NCBI GenBank assembly: GCA_017432005.1
Contig: JAFRKA010000015.1
Span: 62,001-126,000 of the forward strand
Length of the DNA: 64,000 bases
Source of the DNA: Erysipelotrichaceae bacterium
GTDB taxonomy: Bacteria; Bacillota_I; Bacilli_A; Erysipelotrichales; Erysipelotrichaceae
Direction: 5' to 3'
The notes under the pieces were generated by a model, which saw only the letters and a list, made by a program, of their open reading frames with translations, did not search any database and was not told the DNA's origin. Positions 52,806 through 62,347 of this stretch are shown one piece after another. How positions within the stretch are numbered: position 1 is the first letter of the stretch; every line of letters starts with the position of its first letter. Both the position numbers and the translations under genes were made by a program.

Positions 52806-53737
52806 AATACCGCTATATCACAGCCGGGATCTCCATCATCAATGACATAAAATATGCGGACGGCAGGACCAGCAACGGAAAACTGGGCGGCTGTTTTGTC
52901 TTTGCCTATGACGGCATCGCTCTGTTCAGTGATGAAGTTATACCGGTAAGCAGTGGCGGTCCGGACTATTGGGATTATTACGGAGAGTATTTCAAGGATA
53001 ATGATGTTCCGACTGAGGGCATCTATTTGACCATGCCTAAGACTCATCATACGCTGCTGAAATATGAACAAAGCGGTGCCTGGAAAGAAGAATCGCTCTG
53101 GGGAAATGATTATTTCACCCTGCAGAAAGAAAACTGCCGTACTTCATACAGGAAGCTGCAACCTTTCCTGAACAAGGATGTCAAAGGTATATATCTTGAC
53201 AGCAATGCGGATGAAGACATTTTTGAAGAGATCGAAATGATCAGGGAAAAAGCACCTGCGGTGAAGATAATGTGGGAACCGCCGACGATGTCATCCAAGG
53301 ATCCTTCCCTGCATGATCGCGTATTGAACGATCTTCATAAAATCGATTTTTATTCCATGAATCTCGATGAGGCATCATCTTTTTTTGGCAGCAGCGATCG
53401 CGAAGAGGTCATCAGGAAGATCATCGCTTTGAAGATCCCGTGTTTTCTAAGAGAAGGTGAAAACGGATCGACATGGATCGAAGACGGAAGAAGCGTTTAT
53501 CTGAAAGCTCTGGATCCTGAAAAGGCCGTCGATGTCACAGGCTGCGGCAACTGTTCGGCAGCAGCAGCTCTTTACTGGCGACTGGAAGGAAAAAGTTTTG
53601 AAGACATCGTGCTCAACGCCAATGTGGCAGCAGCTCTTTGTGCAAGATCTGACGGTCCGGTCCAGATCAGAAAAGCCCGGGAAGAGAAAGTTTACCTGAA
53701 GCTGTGTCAGGATTACGCTGAATATGATATGCGATAA
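52802..53737 (+). CDS. PfkB-like sugar/nucleoside kinase with Asn at the catalytic position
   Basis: 311 residues, ribokinase fold: N-terminal substrate lid, the GGP turn (SSGGPDYW), LNxDEA (MNLDEASSFF) and the C-terminal signature. That signature reads VTGCGNCSAAAAL where TGAGDxF is usual, so the catalytic Asp is Asn250. Fungal MAK32-like proteins have a similar GxGN. It may be a sluggish kinase, a different chemistry, or a binding protein. It lies between the M24 and hydrolase genes in the nucleoside run. Confidence 0.82.
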   Translation: MKYRYITAGISIINDIKYADGRTSNGKLGGCFVFAYDGIALFSDEVIPVSSGGPDYWDYYGEYFKDNDVPTEGIYLTMPKTHHTLLKYEQSGAWKEESLWGNDYFTLQKENCRTSYRKLQPFLNKDVKGIYLDSNADEDIFEEIEMIREKAPAVKIMWEPPTMSSKDPSLHDRVLNDLHKIDFYSMNLDEASSFFGSSDREEVIRKIIALKIPCFLREGENGSTWIEDGRSVYLKALDPEKAVDVTGCGNCSAAAALYWRLEGKSFEDIVLNANVAAALCARSDGPVQIRKAREEKVYLKLCQDYAEYDMR

Positions 53738-53761
53738 TAGATATACAAGGAGACCAGATCT

Positions 53762-54574
53762 ATGAAAATAATCGAAACCCTTATACCTTCCAGACGTGAT
53801 ACCATGATCCCTCTGACGGTCGTGGAGGCTGACAGCTATCCGGCCAGACTTTTGATCTGCGCCCATGGCTTCAAAGCCAACCGCAAGGAAGACGGACGTT
53901 TTGTGACAGTGGCCAAGGCCCTGGCAGCCAACGGCATCACTTCTGTCATGATGGGTTTTCCGGGCTGTGATGAATCAAAAGACGATTTCATCAACTACAC
54001 TCTGAAAAACTGTCTGGATGATATCGGAACAGCCAGAGCATATATGGAAAGCAATTACGAGATCATTCCTGATGAGATGGGCATGATCGGCTACAGTATG
54101 GGCGGCAGACTGACTGCTTTGTATATAGCTGAACATCCGGAAATAAAATGTATCGGCTTATGGGCAGCTGCATCCTATGACGGCTTCGACAGTGAAGAAG
54201 ATTTCCTGGGCGTAAGTCTCAAACATATATATATGGAAACAGAAGAAAAAGGCTACTGTGATTTCCACAATGAATTTGATGATACCTGGATCAAACTCAG
54301 CAAGGGTCTGATCGATGATATGGCTCAGCTGAAACCGGAAGACGGTCTGAAAGGATATGAGGGCTGTGCTCTGGTCGTCCATGGCGATGAAGACATAACC
54401 GTGCCTTATGCGGTCGCAGAAAACACTTATGCGAAGCTGGAAAAGGCAAAGGATAAAAAACTGCTGACTGTTCACGGAGCTGATCACGGTTTCGGAGCCT
54501 GGAACGATAGGCCTGATCTATCGGCTCAGCTCACTGACGGCACGATCGAATACTTCAGGAAACATCTTGCATGA
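53762..54574 (+). CDS. Alpha/beta hydrolase
   Basis: 270 residues. Seen: oxyanion region CAHGFKANRKEDG, nucleophile GYSMGG, Asp in VVHGDEDITVP and His in VHGADHGFG. This is the dienelactone-hydrolase-like/serine aminopeptidase type of cytoplasmic esterase. AAGGAG is 9 bases before the ATG. It overlaps the ADP-ribosylglycohydrolase gene by 4 bases. Confidence 0.88.
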   Translation: MKIIETLIPSRRDTMIPLTVVEADSYPARLLICAHGFKANRKEDGRFVTVAKALAANGITSVMMGFPGCDESKDDFINYTLKNCLDDIGTARAYMESNYEIIPDEMGMIGYSMGGRLTALYIAEHPEIKCIGLWAAASYDGFDSEEDFLGVSLKHIYMETEEKGYCDFHNEFDDTWIKLSKGLIDDMAQLKPEDGLKGYEGCALVVHGDEDITVPYAVAENTYAKLEKAKDKKLLTVHGADHGFGAWNDRPDLSAQLTDGTIEYFRKHLA

Positions 54575-56535
54575 GCGAAGAAAGCAGAAGCTATCTGGAA
54601 AAAGTCTATGCCTCATGGCTGGGTAAAGTCATCGGTGTGCGTCTTGGTTCACCGGTGGAGAACTGGTCCAGTGAAAAGATCATGGAGACTTATCCGGATG
54701 AGGAAGGATATCTTGTCGATTATGATATCTATGCGGCCGATGACGATCTCAACGGTCCGCTGTTTTTTGTACGGGCTTTGCTGGACTATGATGATATCGA
54801 TGCGGAGAAGATCGGTGAGACTTTCCTGAATTATCTTGAAGAATACCGCGGTTTCTTCTGGTGGGGCGGAGTAGGTGTATCTACTGAACATACAGCCTAT
54901 GAAAACCTCAAGAACGGTCTCATGGCACCGGAGTCGGGATCGGCTCTGACCAATGGCCTGACCATGGCTGAACAGATCGGCGGACAGATCTTCTCTGACT
55001 GCTGGGGCTATGTCGCTTTAGAGGATCCTGAGCTGGCAAAGAAACTGGCAGTCATGGCTTCCAGTGTCACGCATGACAGAAACGGTATCGAAGGCGGTAT
55101 CTTCGTAGCGACAGCCATTGCCTTGGCGATGCGTAAAGATGACATCCATGAAGTGATCACTGAAGCACTGGAATATCTCAACAAAGATCTTGAATACTGC
55201 AAAGTGGCAAAAGACATCATCGGTTTCTACGAGAACAATAAAGACGATTGGACAAAATGTCTTAACTATATTCAGGAACACTACGGATACGATAAATATC
55301 CGGGTGTCTGTCATATCATCCCCAACATGGCTCTGATGATCATGGCCATGAGTTACGGAGACAACGATTTTGACAGGACGCTGATCATCCTGAACCGCAG
55401 TGGCTGGGATACTGACTGCAACTGCGGCAATGTCGGCAGCATCATGGGAGCACTGCTCGGACTCAAAGGTATCAGCGAGAAGTGGATCACGCCGATCGAT
55501 GATATCGTCAATGCCTCGAGCGCCATCGGCTGTCTCAACATCCAGAGCGTTTCAGGAGCGGCCAAAATGTTCACAAAACTGGCATACAGACTGAAGAACG
55601 AACCTGAACCGGAATTTCCGTACTTCGTCCTGCCTTACGGTACGAACGGATTCAGATGCAGAGACGGAAAGATCGAAGTCAGAGATGACGCTCTGCAGGT
55701 CGACAGTCAGGATATATACCGCTACGTCTACTATCTTACAGATGATCTCTATGATGCCCGCTATGATCCGGAATTCTCACCTGTACTGGAACCGGGCGAT
55801 CAGCTGGAGATAAAGATCAGCAGTGAAATGAAACAGGAACTCATCGCCTACGTGAAAGACTGTGACGGCACGGAATACGAAAGCGTCCATGAGGCCAAAG
55901 GCGATGCATTGATCGTCATCGATGTCCCGACCGGGAAGAACATAGTCATCAATCTCTTTGGCATAAGAGCGAAATATCCATATCGGATCATCGATATAAA
56001 AGTAAACAGAAGGCCGAAGCTGCACTACGAATTCAGTGAATATCCTCTGGAACACTACGGACCGCGCTATGGCGGAGACTGCATGAACAACATCCGGGCC
56101 TTCGTCAGACATTCCGGAGACTGGGATATCGCTGATGGTTTAAAAGGAGAAAGTGAAGAACATGCGCTGATCAGCTCCGGCAATTACGGAAACGGATATG
56201 ATCGGATCGAATGGACTTTCATCCCGGAAAAGGGAAGGAAACATTATCTGGTCTTCGATATGACCGGTTATCTGCATTACGAAGCGATCGGTTTCCGCAA
56301 CGATGAGATCGTGCATATAAGAAAGCAGATCAAAGAGAAAACGCTAAAGTCTTATCCGTATGCCTGGAAGAACGATGAAGAATACCACTTCCTGCTGAAG
56401 AAAGAAGACGGTGTTCTTAAACTGCAGGTAAATGATACTGAATTTGAATTTGAAGGTCAGGAACTTAAAGACCTCTTCGGCATATCCATGGGTGAAGCAG
56501 GTGTCTCAAAGACCCGTGAACTGAAACTGTACTGA
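54571..56535 (+). CDS. ADP-ribosylglycohydrolase family protein with C-terminal beta domain
   Basis: 654 residues. About residues 1-340 are the all-helical DraG fold: SWLGKVIGVRLGSPVENW near the N-terminus, DDDLNGPLF in place of the usual DDT, and NRSGWDTDCNCGNVGSIMGALLGL carrying the metal-site WDTD. The rest looks like beta-sandwich (lectin-like) domains not found in classical DraG. Family members remove ADP-ribose from proteins or cleave related ribosyl bonds. The nucleoside-salvage neighbours make a ribosyl-bond-cleaving or free-nucleoside role attractive, but that is inference. Confidence 0.87.
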   Translation: MSEESRSYLEKVYASWLGKVIGVRLGSPVENWSSEKIMETYPDEEGYLVDYDIYAADDDLNGPLFFVRALLDYDDIDAEKIGETFLNYLEEYRGFFWWGGVGVSTEHTAYENLKNGLMAPESGSALTNGLTMAEQIGGQIFSDCWGYVALEDPELAKKLAVMASSVTHDRNGIEGGIFVATAIALAMRKDDIHEVITEALEYLNKDLEYCKVAKDIIGFYENNKDDWTKCLNYIQEHYGYDKYPGVCHIIPNMALMIMAMSYGDNDFDRTLIILNRSGWDTDCNCGNVGSIMGALLGLKGISEKWITPIDDIVNASSAIGCLNIQSVSGAAKMFTKLAYRLKNEPEPEFPYFVLPYGTNGFRCRDGKIEVRDDALQVDSQDIYRYVYYLTDDLYDARYDPEFSPVLEPGDQLEIKISSEMKQELIAYVKDCDGTEYESVHEAKGDALIVIDVPTGKNIVINLFGIRAKYPYRIIDIKVNRRPKLHYEFSEYPLEHYGPRYGGDCMNNIRAFVRHSGDWDIADGLKGESEEHALISSGNYGNGYDRIEWTFIPEKGRKHYLVFDMTGYLHYEAIGFRNDEIVHIRKQIKEKTLKSYPYAWKNDEEYHFLLKKEDGVLKLQVNDTEFEFEGQELKDLFGISMGEAGVSKTRELKLY

Positions 56536-56554
56536 TAAAGGAGAAACAAACAGA

Positions 56555-57265
56555 ATGACAGAATTTAAAGGCACACCGCACAACAGTGCACTGATCGGCG
56601 ATATCGCCAGAACGGTAGTCATGCCGGGAGATCCTCTGAGAGCGAAATTCATTGCGGAGAACTTTCTGGAAGATGCGAAAGAATTCAACCATGTCAGAGG
56701 AATGCTCGGATATACAGGAAAATACAAAGGAAAAGAGATCTCGGTCATGGGACATGGTATGGGTATCCCTTCCATCGCCATCTATTCCTATGAGCTTTTC
56801 AATTTCTACGGTGTCGACAACATCATCAGAGTCGGATCCTGCGGCGGCTGGCTGAAGGAGATGAAGATCTTCGATGTGATCCTGGTCGATGCATCCTATT
56901 CGGAATCGACTTTCGCGAAAGTGGCTTTCGATTATGATGAGGATCTGATGTATCCGGACAAGGAGATCACGGAGATGCTTTATCAGAAAGCAACTGAAAA
57001 AGGCAAACAGATCTTCAGAGGTATCGTTCACACCGGTGATGCGTTCTACTATGACCGCAGCAAGAGGAAACCTGATCCGTATCCGACGATCGCCGGTGAG
57101 ATGGAGAGCTTCGCGCTGTTTGCCAACGCGCGTTATCTGAACAAGAGAGCGGCATGCATGCTGACGGTATCAGACAAGGAAGATATGGTCACGACTCATG
57201 AAGAAAGAAGGACAGCGTTCAAAGACATGATCACGATCGCTCTGGATACGGCGATCGAACTGTAG
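56555..57265 (+). CDS. deoD: Purine nucleoside phosphorylase, DeoD type
   Basis: Splits purine (deoxy)nucleosides with phosphate into base and (deoxy)ribose-1-phosphate. 236 residues: phosphate loop PGDPLRAKFIAE, VMGHGMGIPS, GSCGGW, and the late VSDKED that carries the general-acid Asp. AAAGGAG lies before the ATG. Fifth gene of the co-directional run. Confidence 0.96.
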   Translation: MTEFKGTPHNSALIGDIARTVVMPGDPLRAKFIAENFLEDAKEFNHVRGMLGYTGKYKGKEISVMGHGMGIPSIAIYSYELFNFYGVDNIIRVGSCGGWLKEMKIFDVILVDASYSESTFAKVAFDYDEDLMYPDKEITEMLYQKATEKGKQIFRGIVHTGDAFYYDRSKRKPDPYPTIAGEMESFALFANARYLNKRAACMLTVSDKEDMVTTHEERRTAFKDMITIALDTAIEL

Positions 57266-57278
57266 GGAAGGAAAGAAG

Positions 57279-57794
57279 ATGAATAAGGGGAAAGTATATC
57301 TGTCCGGACCGGACCGGCTGTTAAAGGACAGGGTCGAGCGTTTTGTCGGGTACGAAAAGCTCTGTGAGAAATATGATCTCATCCTGCTGAAATATCCGGA
57401 AGAGCTCTTCAAATTCAGCGATACACTGGAAAACAACAGAAAGATCGCCGAAGAAAGGATCAGACTGATCAAGGAATGCGACATCGTCATCGCCAATGCC
57501 ATGGATTTCCGCAGCTATGTGGAACCCTACAGTGAGGTCGGTCTTGAACTGGGGATAGCCTTCAGTCTGGGCAAGAAACTTTACTGCTATGTGCCGGATC
57601 TGAGGACCTGTGCCGAAAGATATCCCGGGACTACGCACGTCAAAGAAAATGGCAAGACCGTCGATGAGAACGGGATCGGCTTTGAACCGGGTCCGCTCAA
57701 TGTGATGCTGGAACAGAGCTCGAAACTGATCAAAGGCGATCTGGAAGACGCCCTGAAAGTGGCTCATGATGATTATTACGGGGGTGAAGACTGA
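57279..57794 (+). CDS. Nucleoside 2-deoxyribosyltransferase-like protein 1
   Basis: 171 residues. The N-terminus VYLSGPDRLLKD matches the NDT (PF05014) start; CDIVIANAMDF and EVGLELGIAFSLGKKLYCYV hold the substrate Asp/Glu positions. NDTs exchange bases between deoxynucleosides. AGGAAAG precedes the ATG. It meets the next gene at TGATG. Confidence 0.85.
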   Translation: MNKGKVYLSGPDRLLKDRVERFVGYEKLCEKYDLILLKYPEELFKFSDTLENNRKIAEERIRLIKECDIVIANAMDFRSYVEPYSEVGLELGIAFSLGKKLYCYVPDLRTCAERYPGTTHVKENGKTVDENGIGFEPGPLNVMLEQSSKLIKGDLEDALKVAHDDYYGGED

Positions 57795-58354
57795 TGTTTA
57801 TCGATAAAGAAGGAAAGATCAGAAAACCTATTGCCTATCTGGCTGATTTCGAGATGTTCTTACCGACCTGTGATGAGACGGTCGCATACTGGAAAAAGAC
57901 CTGTGAGAAATACGGGATCATCGGACTCTTCCCCGGAGAAGGCGATCCGGTCTTACCGGGCGATGATTTCTGGCGCAGAGTCTTTGAACATGATGTGAAC
58001 TGGATGAAATACTGCGATATGTGCCTTGCCCAGCTGGATGACTGGAGAGGTCATGAACCGGACAGCGGCACGCTGTTTGAACTTGGTTATTATGTAGGAC
58101 TGGGGCTTCCGGCCTACGGTTTCTACAGCGGTCCCAAGACGCTCCTGGAGCGCAAGATCGAGCGGAAAGAGGAAGACGGTGTCATCTACGATCTCAACGG
58201 CTACATGATCGAAGATAAGGGCTCAGCCTTTGATAATATCCTGACTTCCGTGAAGATCGCCGACTCATTTGAGGAGGCCTGCAGGATGGCCAGACGGGAT
58301 TTTGACGAAGAACTGATAAAGGCCGGTCACGAACCATTCAAAATTGTCGATTAA
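57794..58354 (+). CDS. Nucleoside 2-deoxyribosyltransferase-like protein 2
   Basis: 186 residues, related to the preceding protein but distinct. Seen: PIAYLADFEMFLP at the start, QLDDWRGHEPDSGTLFELGYYVGLGLPAYGF with the catalytic Glu, and a long C-terminal helix. The tandem pair may accept different bases. GGGGGTG of the upstream gene serves as ribosome site. Confidence 0.88.
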   Translation: MFIDKEGKIRKPIAYLADFEMFLPTCDETVAYWKKTCEKYGIIGLFPGEGDPVLPGDDFWRRVFEHDVNWMKYCDMCLAQLDDWRGHEPDSGTLFELGYYVGLGLPAYGFYSGPKTLLERKIERKEEDGVIYDLNGYMIEDKGSAFDNILTSVKIADSFEEACRMARRDFDEELIKAGHEPFKIVD

Positions 58355-58369
58355 AGCGCTGAAATTGTG

Positions 58370-58398
58370 TTGAAAGACCTCTGTTTCGGTGATAAAAT
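58370..58398 (+). promoter_or_regulatory. Internal promoter of the nucleoside importer operon
   Basis: -35 TTGAAA at 58370-58375, a 17-base spacer and TAAAAT at 58393-58398, within the 125-base gap before the BmpA gene. It allows separate control of the importer. Confidence 0.75.
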
Positions 58399-58438
58399 TA
58401 CTATATTATAGAAGGCATATTTCTATATCTTAAATTGG

Positions 58439-58459
58439 TTTAAAGCGCAACGCTTTAAA
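58439..58459. promoter_or_regulatory. Inverted repeat in the importer leader
   Basis: TTTAAAGCG/CGCTTTAAA with CAA between, 20 bases before the BmpA start. The half-site TTAAAGCGC recurs in the terminator downstream and near the preceding stop codon. It may be an operator or an mRNA-stabilising hairpin. Confidence 0.55.
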
Positions 58460-58479
58460 TAGAAAGAAAAGGAGAGAAA

Positions 58480-59601
58480 ATGAAAAAATTATTATCTGTA
58501 TTACTTGCACTGTTAATGGTTTTTGCCTTATTCGGCTGCGGTAAAAAAGAAGAACCGGCTCCTACTGGCGGTGACGATGATGGCACTACCAAGATCGCTG
58601 TCTTACTTCCGTTCACAGGCGACCAGTCTTACTTCGACACTTTAGCAAATGCTGCTAAGGAAGTAAATGATGCTGACAACAACATCACTGTAGAAGTATT
58701 CGAGTGTGACCCGAATGGTGCTGCTGAAGAATCCAACTGGATGAACTGGTATGACAACGTATGTGAAGAAGGTAAATATGACCTCGTTGTTTCCGGTAAC
58801 GGTACTTATGAAGGATTCCTTTACAAAGCATGTGAAAAGTATCCTGATCAGAAGTTCTATAACTTCGACTGCTCATGGGTTCCTGAAGGTGGCGTTCCAG
58901 CAAACTGCTACGCTGTTGACTGGGCTCTTGACGACTTAGGTTACGTTGTAGGTGCATTATCTGCAGCTGCTACCAAGACCGGTACTGTCGGTGTCGTTGT
59001 CGGTATGGAATCACAGGATATGAACCAGTTCATCGGTGGTTACTGCCAGGTTCTGGCTGCTAACGATGTCAAGTATGTCATCTCTTATCCTGGATCATTC
59101 TCTGATACTGCTTTAGGTAAAGAAGTAACAGAAGATATGATCTCTAAGGGTGCTGATGTCATTTGGCAGGTTGCCGGTGGCTTAGGTAACGGTGTTATCG
59201 ATGCTTGTTCAGGTCATGACGATGTATGGTGCATCGGTGTTGACCAGGACCAGTACTTACAGTTCAAAGATACTAACCCTGCATGGGCTAACACGATCCT
59301 CACTTCTGCTTTAAAGAACACTAACGTTGCTTTCAAGGCTGTATGTGAAATGGTTGCTGACGGCTCTTACAGCAAGAAGCTTGGTACTCATGAAACTTGG
59401 GGTATCGCTCTTAACGGTGTAGGTCTTGCTGAAAATGATTACTACCTTGCAAATGCAAGCGAAGAAATCAGAAACAAGGTCGCTGATACACTGGCTCAGG
59501 TTGCCAGCGGTGCAGTTGAAGTTGTTGATACCAAGGCTTGGGATGAAGCAACTTACGAAACTGAATGGCCAAAAGTCAGAGACGCAAACCGTGTTGACTA
59601 A
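58480..59601 (+). CDS. BmpA-family nucleoside-binding lipoprotein
   Basis: 373 residues. Lipobox LFGC lies near residues 17-20. The mature part is a type I periplasmic-binding fold (IAVLLPFTGDQSYFDTLANAA, VVSGNGTYEGFLY, GVDQDQYLQF) of the Bmp/PnrA family, which captures purine or pyrimidine nucleosides. Codon choice is strongly biased (GGT, GTT, GCT, TAC, AAC) compared with its neighbours, as in highly expressed genes. AAGGAGAG precedes the ATG. Confidence 0.93.
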   Translation: MKKLLSVLLALLMVFALFGCGKKEEPAPTGGDDDGTTKIAVLLPFTGDQSYFDTLANAAKEVNDADNNITVEVFECDPNGAAEESNWMNWYDNVCEEGKYDLVVSGNGTYEGFLYKACEKYPDQKFYNFDCSWVPEGGVPANCYAVDWALDDLGYVVGALSAAATKTGTVGVVVGMESQDMNQFIGGYCQVLAANDVKYVISYPGSFSDTALGKEVTEDMISKGADVIWQVAGGLGNGVIDACSGHDDVWCIGVDQDQYLQFKDTNPAWANTILTSALKNTNVAFKAVCEMVADGSYSKKLGTHETWGIALNGVGLAENDYYLANASEEIRNKVADTLAQVASGAVEVVDTKAWDEATYETEWPKVRDANRVD

Positions 59602-59625
59602 TTGCTGATCTAATTCGTATCTAAC

Positions 59626-59659
59626 AAGTCATGCGCTGTTTTAAAGCGCATGACTTTTT
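59626..59659 (+). terminator. Intra-operon terminator after the BmpA gene
   Basis: 11-bp stem AAGTCATGCGC/GCGCATGACTT with a 9-base loop and a T-run, 20 bases before the ATPase gene. Partial readthrough would yield more binding protein than transporter. Confidence 0.85.
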
Positions 59660-59679
59660 CTAAATATAAGGAGAATCTA

Positions 59680-61242
59680 ATGAAAGAGACGATATTGAAA
59701 CTTGATAATGTTACAAAGGTCTACCCTAACGGAACCGTAGCAAATCGTGACATTAACATGGAATTCGAAAAGGGAGAAATCCACTCTATCGTTGGTGAGA
59801 ACGGTGCCGGCAAATCGACACTGATGAAGGTCATATTCGGAATCGAGAGGCCCTCAAGCGGAACAGTCACCTACAAGGGAGAGGAAACTCATTTCAACAG
59901 TTCTATGGATGCCATCAAAGCAGGTATCGGTATGGTGCACCAGCATTTTATGCTGATTCCGTCATTTTCGATCGTTGATAATATCATCCTCGGTGATGAA
60001 CCGACGAAGAGTGTTTTCATCGACCAGAAAGAGGCGGCCAGAAGATGTCAGGAACTGTCTGACAAATATGATTTCGAACTCGATGTCAATGCCAAGGTTT
60101 CGACATTATCAGTAGCGAAACGTCAGAAAGTCGAGATCCTCAAGACTCTTTACCGTAACGCCGAGCTGATCATCCTGGATGAACCGACTTCGGTCCTTAC
60201 ACCTCAGGAGACGGAAAAACTGTTCAATCAGCTGCGTTTCTTCAAGGAACAGGGTCATACGATCATCTTCATTTCCCACAAGCTGGAAGAGGTCAAGCAG
60301 ATCTCCGACAAGATCTCCGTTATCCGTAACGGTGTTTCCAAGGGAACTTATCTCAATGAAGAACTGTCGATGGAACAGCTCACCAATCTGATCATCGGCC
60401 GTGATCTCGATAACGACATGGATGAATACAAGACCCATGAGGATTTCCATCATCAGAACGCTCTCGAGATCAAGGATCTGTATATGGAACAAAACGGCAA
60501 GCCGGTTCTGGACAATATATCCTTTGCGGTCAAATGCGGTGAGATCCTGGGTGTTGCCGGTGTTGAGGGTAATGGTCAGCAGCAGCTGGTCAAATGTATC
60601 ACCGGTCTTGAAGAGACAGCCTATACCGGCGATATCGTCATCTGTGGAAAGAGAGTCAATGAACTCAACATCAAGGGACGCAGAGACGGCGGTATGGCTT
60701 ATATCCCGGAAGACAGAATGGGCGACGGTGTCGCCGGACAGCTTCCGATCAGCGATAACCTGATCTCGACTTACTACACCAGAGAAGATATCAACAGCAA
60801 GCTGTTCATGGATTCCAAGAAGATCGCTGCCGTATCAGACAACCTGATCAAGACGTTTGCGGTCAAGACCAAGAGTGCCGATGCGCCGGTCAACAGCCTT
60901 TCCGGCGGTAACGTCCAGAAGGTCGTCGTTGCCAGAGAGTACAATACTGATTCCAAGTTCATGATCGCTGAGCAGCCGACTCACGGTATCGATATCGGTT
61001 CAGCTGAATTCGTTCATCACAAGCTGATCGAAATGCGCAATGCGGGTGCCGGTATCCTGCTTGTATCGGCTGACCTCAATGAGGTCATGGCCCTGTCCGA
61101 CAGGATCATCGTCATGTTCAACGGACAGATAGCCGGTTATTTCCCGGATGCGAACAAAGTCGGTGAATCCGAGCTCGGTATGTATATGCTGGGTGCGAAA
61201 CACCAGAGTGCCGAAGAGATTGGAGGTGCCTTAAATGACTGA
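59680..61242 (+). CDS. Nucleoside ABC importer ATPase (two ABC domains)
   Basis: 520 residues with tandem ATPase domains. Domain 1 has Walker A GENGAGKST and a degenerate signature TLSVAKRQKVEILK. Domain 2 has GVEGNGQQQL and signature LSGGNVQKVVVAREY. This is the NupA/YufO and sugar-type layout. AAGGAG lies 7 bases before the ATG at 59680; a longer frame runs into the terminator. It overlaps the first permease gene by 8 bases. Confidence 0.95.
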   Translation: MKETILKLDNVTKVYPNGTVANRDINMEFEKGEIHSIVGENGAGKSTLMKVIFGIERPSSGTVTYKGEETHFNSSMDAIKAGIGMVHQHFMLIPSFSIVDNIILGDEPTKSVFIDQKEAARRCQELSDKYDFELDVNAKVSTLSVAKRQKVEILKTLYRNAELIILDEPTSVLTPQETEKLFNQLRFFKEQGHTIIFISHKLEEVKQISDKISVIRNGVSKGTYLNEELSMEQLTNLIIGRDLDNDMDEYKTHEDFHHQNALEIKDLYMEQNGKPVLDNISFAVKCGEILGVAGVEGNGQQQLVKCITGLEETAYTGDIVICGKRVNELNIKGRRDGGMAYIPEDRMGDGVAGQLPISDNLISTYYTREDINSKLFMDSKKIAAVSDNLIKTFAVKTKSADAPVNSLSGGNVQKVVVAREYNTDSKFMIAEQPTHGIDIGSAEFVHHKLIEMRNAGAGILLVSADLNEVMALSDRIIVMFNGQIAGYFPDANKVGESELGMYMLGAKHQSAEEIGGALND

Positions 61243-62347
61243 TAACAAGAACAGCAAATATTCAAAGAACTATAAATTATCGATCTCCAATCCGAAGATC
61301 TTCGATGCGATCAAGATGCTTATTTCCATCCTGATCGCGCTGGCCATCACATTCGTGATCCTGTGCCTGGTGTCTTCCGATCCGGTCAATGCGATCATCA
61401 CGATCCTGACTGGTCCTCTGACCAAGACCAGATATATTGGTGCGGTCATCGAAAGCTTCATTCCTTATGCTTTCGCCGGTCTGGCTGCCGGTGTCCTGTT
61501 CAGTGCCGGTGCTTTCAACCTCGGTGCTGAAGGTATCTATATCCTTTCTGGTGCGGTCGTAACGGCTGTGGCTATCACGCCGCTTACCGAGAGTTCGATC
61601 CTGCATCCGATCCTGTGCTATCTGGCTGCCATGGCTTTCGGCGGTACCCTGATGATCCTGCCTTCTTTCCTGAAGGCCAAATTCGGTACCAACGAAATGG
61701 TCGTTTCCCTGATGCTCAACTCGATCTATGCCGGTATCGCAGCCTATGTCGTCAGAAACTATCTGGGAACGCTCAAAAGAGGCGGCAACAGCTCAAAGGA
61801 CTATCTGGCAACAGCCAAGATCCCTTACATCTATGATCCTTTACATATCACGATCTGCTTTATCCTGCTGATCGTTGTAACGATAATCCTGTATCTGGTC
61901 ATGAAAAAGAGCCGTCTGGGCTATCAGATCAGACTGGCCGGAACCAACCCGAAGTTTGCGGAATATTCCGGTATCAGTGCATTCAAGCTGGCTATCTCTA
62001 CCGCAGCCATCGCCGGTGTTCTCTCTGGTATGGGTGCAACGACAGCGCTGTTGACGCAGACGACCTTCTATACGCCGTCACAGTCCCTGGTCGGTATCGG
62101 TTTCAGCGGCATGCTGATGTCGATGCTGGGAAGAAACAATCCTATCGGTATCGTCATTGCTGCCTTCATGATCAAGTATCTTGAACAGGGTACTGCAATA
62201 CTTTACTTCGTCGATAATTCCGTTCCTTCAGAGATCGTTGCGATCGTTGAAGGTATCATTATCATGCTGATCTCTTCTCAGCACTTCCTGAGAAGATTCA
62301 GAGAGAAGAAGTTATTAAAGGAGGGCTTGGAAGAACATGCTGAGTAG
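61235..62347 (+). CDS. Nucleoside ABC importer permease 1
   Basis: 370 residues with about eight to ten helices, of the branched-chain-type permease group (NupP/YufP). Seen: the Ala/Gly-rich FSAGAFNLGAEGIYILSGA and the coupling stretch SRLGYQIRLAGTNPKFAEYSGI. Overlaps both neighbours. Confidence 0.93.
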   Translation: MTDNKNSKYSKNYKLSISNPKIFDAIKMLISILIALAITFVILCLVSSDPVNAIITILTGPLTKTRYIGAVIESFIPYAFAGLAAGVLFSAGAFNLGAEGIYILSGAVVTAVAITPLTESSILHPILCYLAAMAFGGTLMILPSFLKAKFGTNEMVVSLMLNSIYAGIAAYVVRNYLGTLKRGGNSSKDYLATAKIPYIYDPLHITICFILLIVVTIILYLVMKKSRLGYQIRLAGTNPKFAEYSGISAFKLAISTAAIAGVLSGMGATTALLTQTTFYTPSQSLVGIGFSGMLMSMLGRNNPIGIVIAAFMIKYLEQGTAILYFVDNSVPSEIVAIVEGIIIMLISSQHFLRRFREKKLLKEGLEEHAE

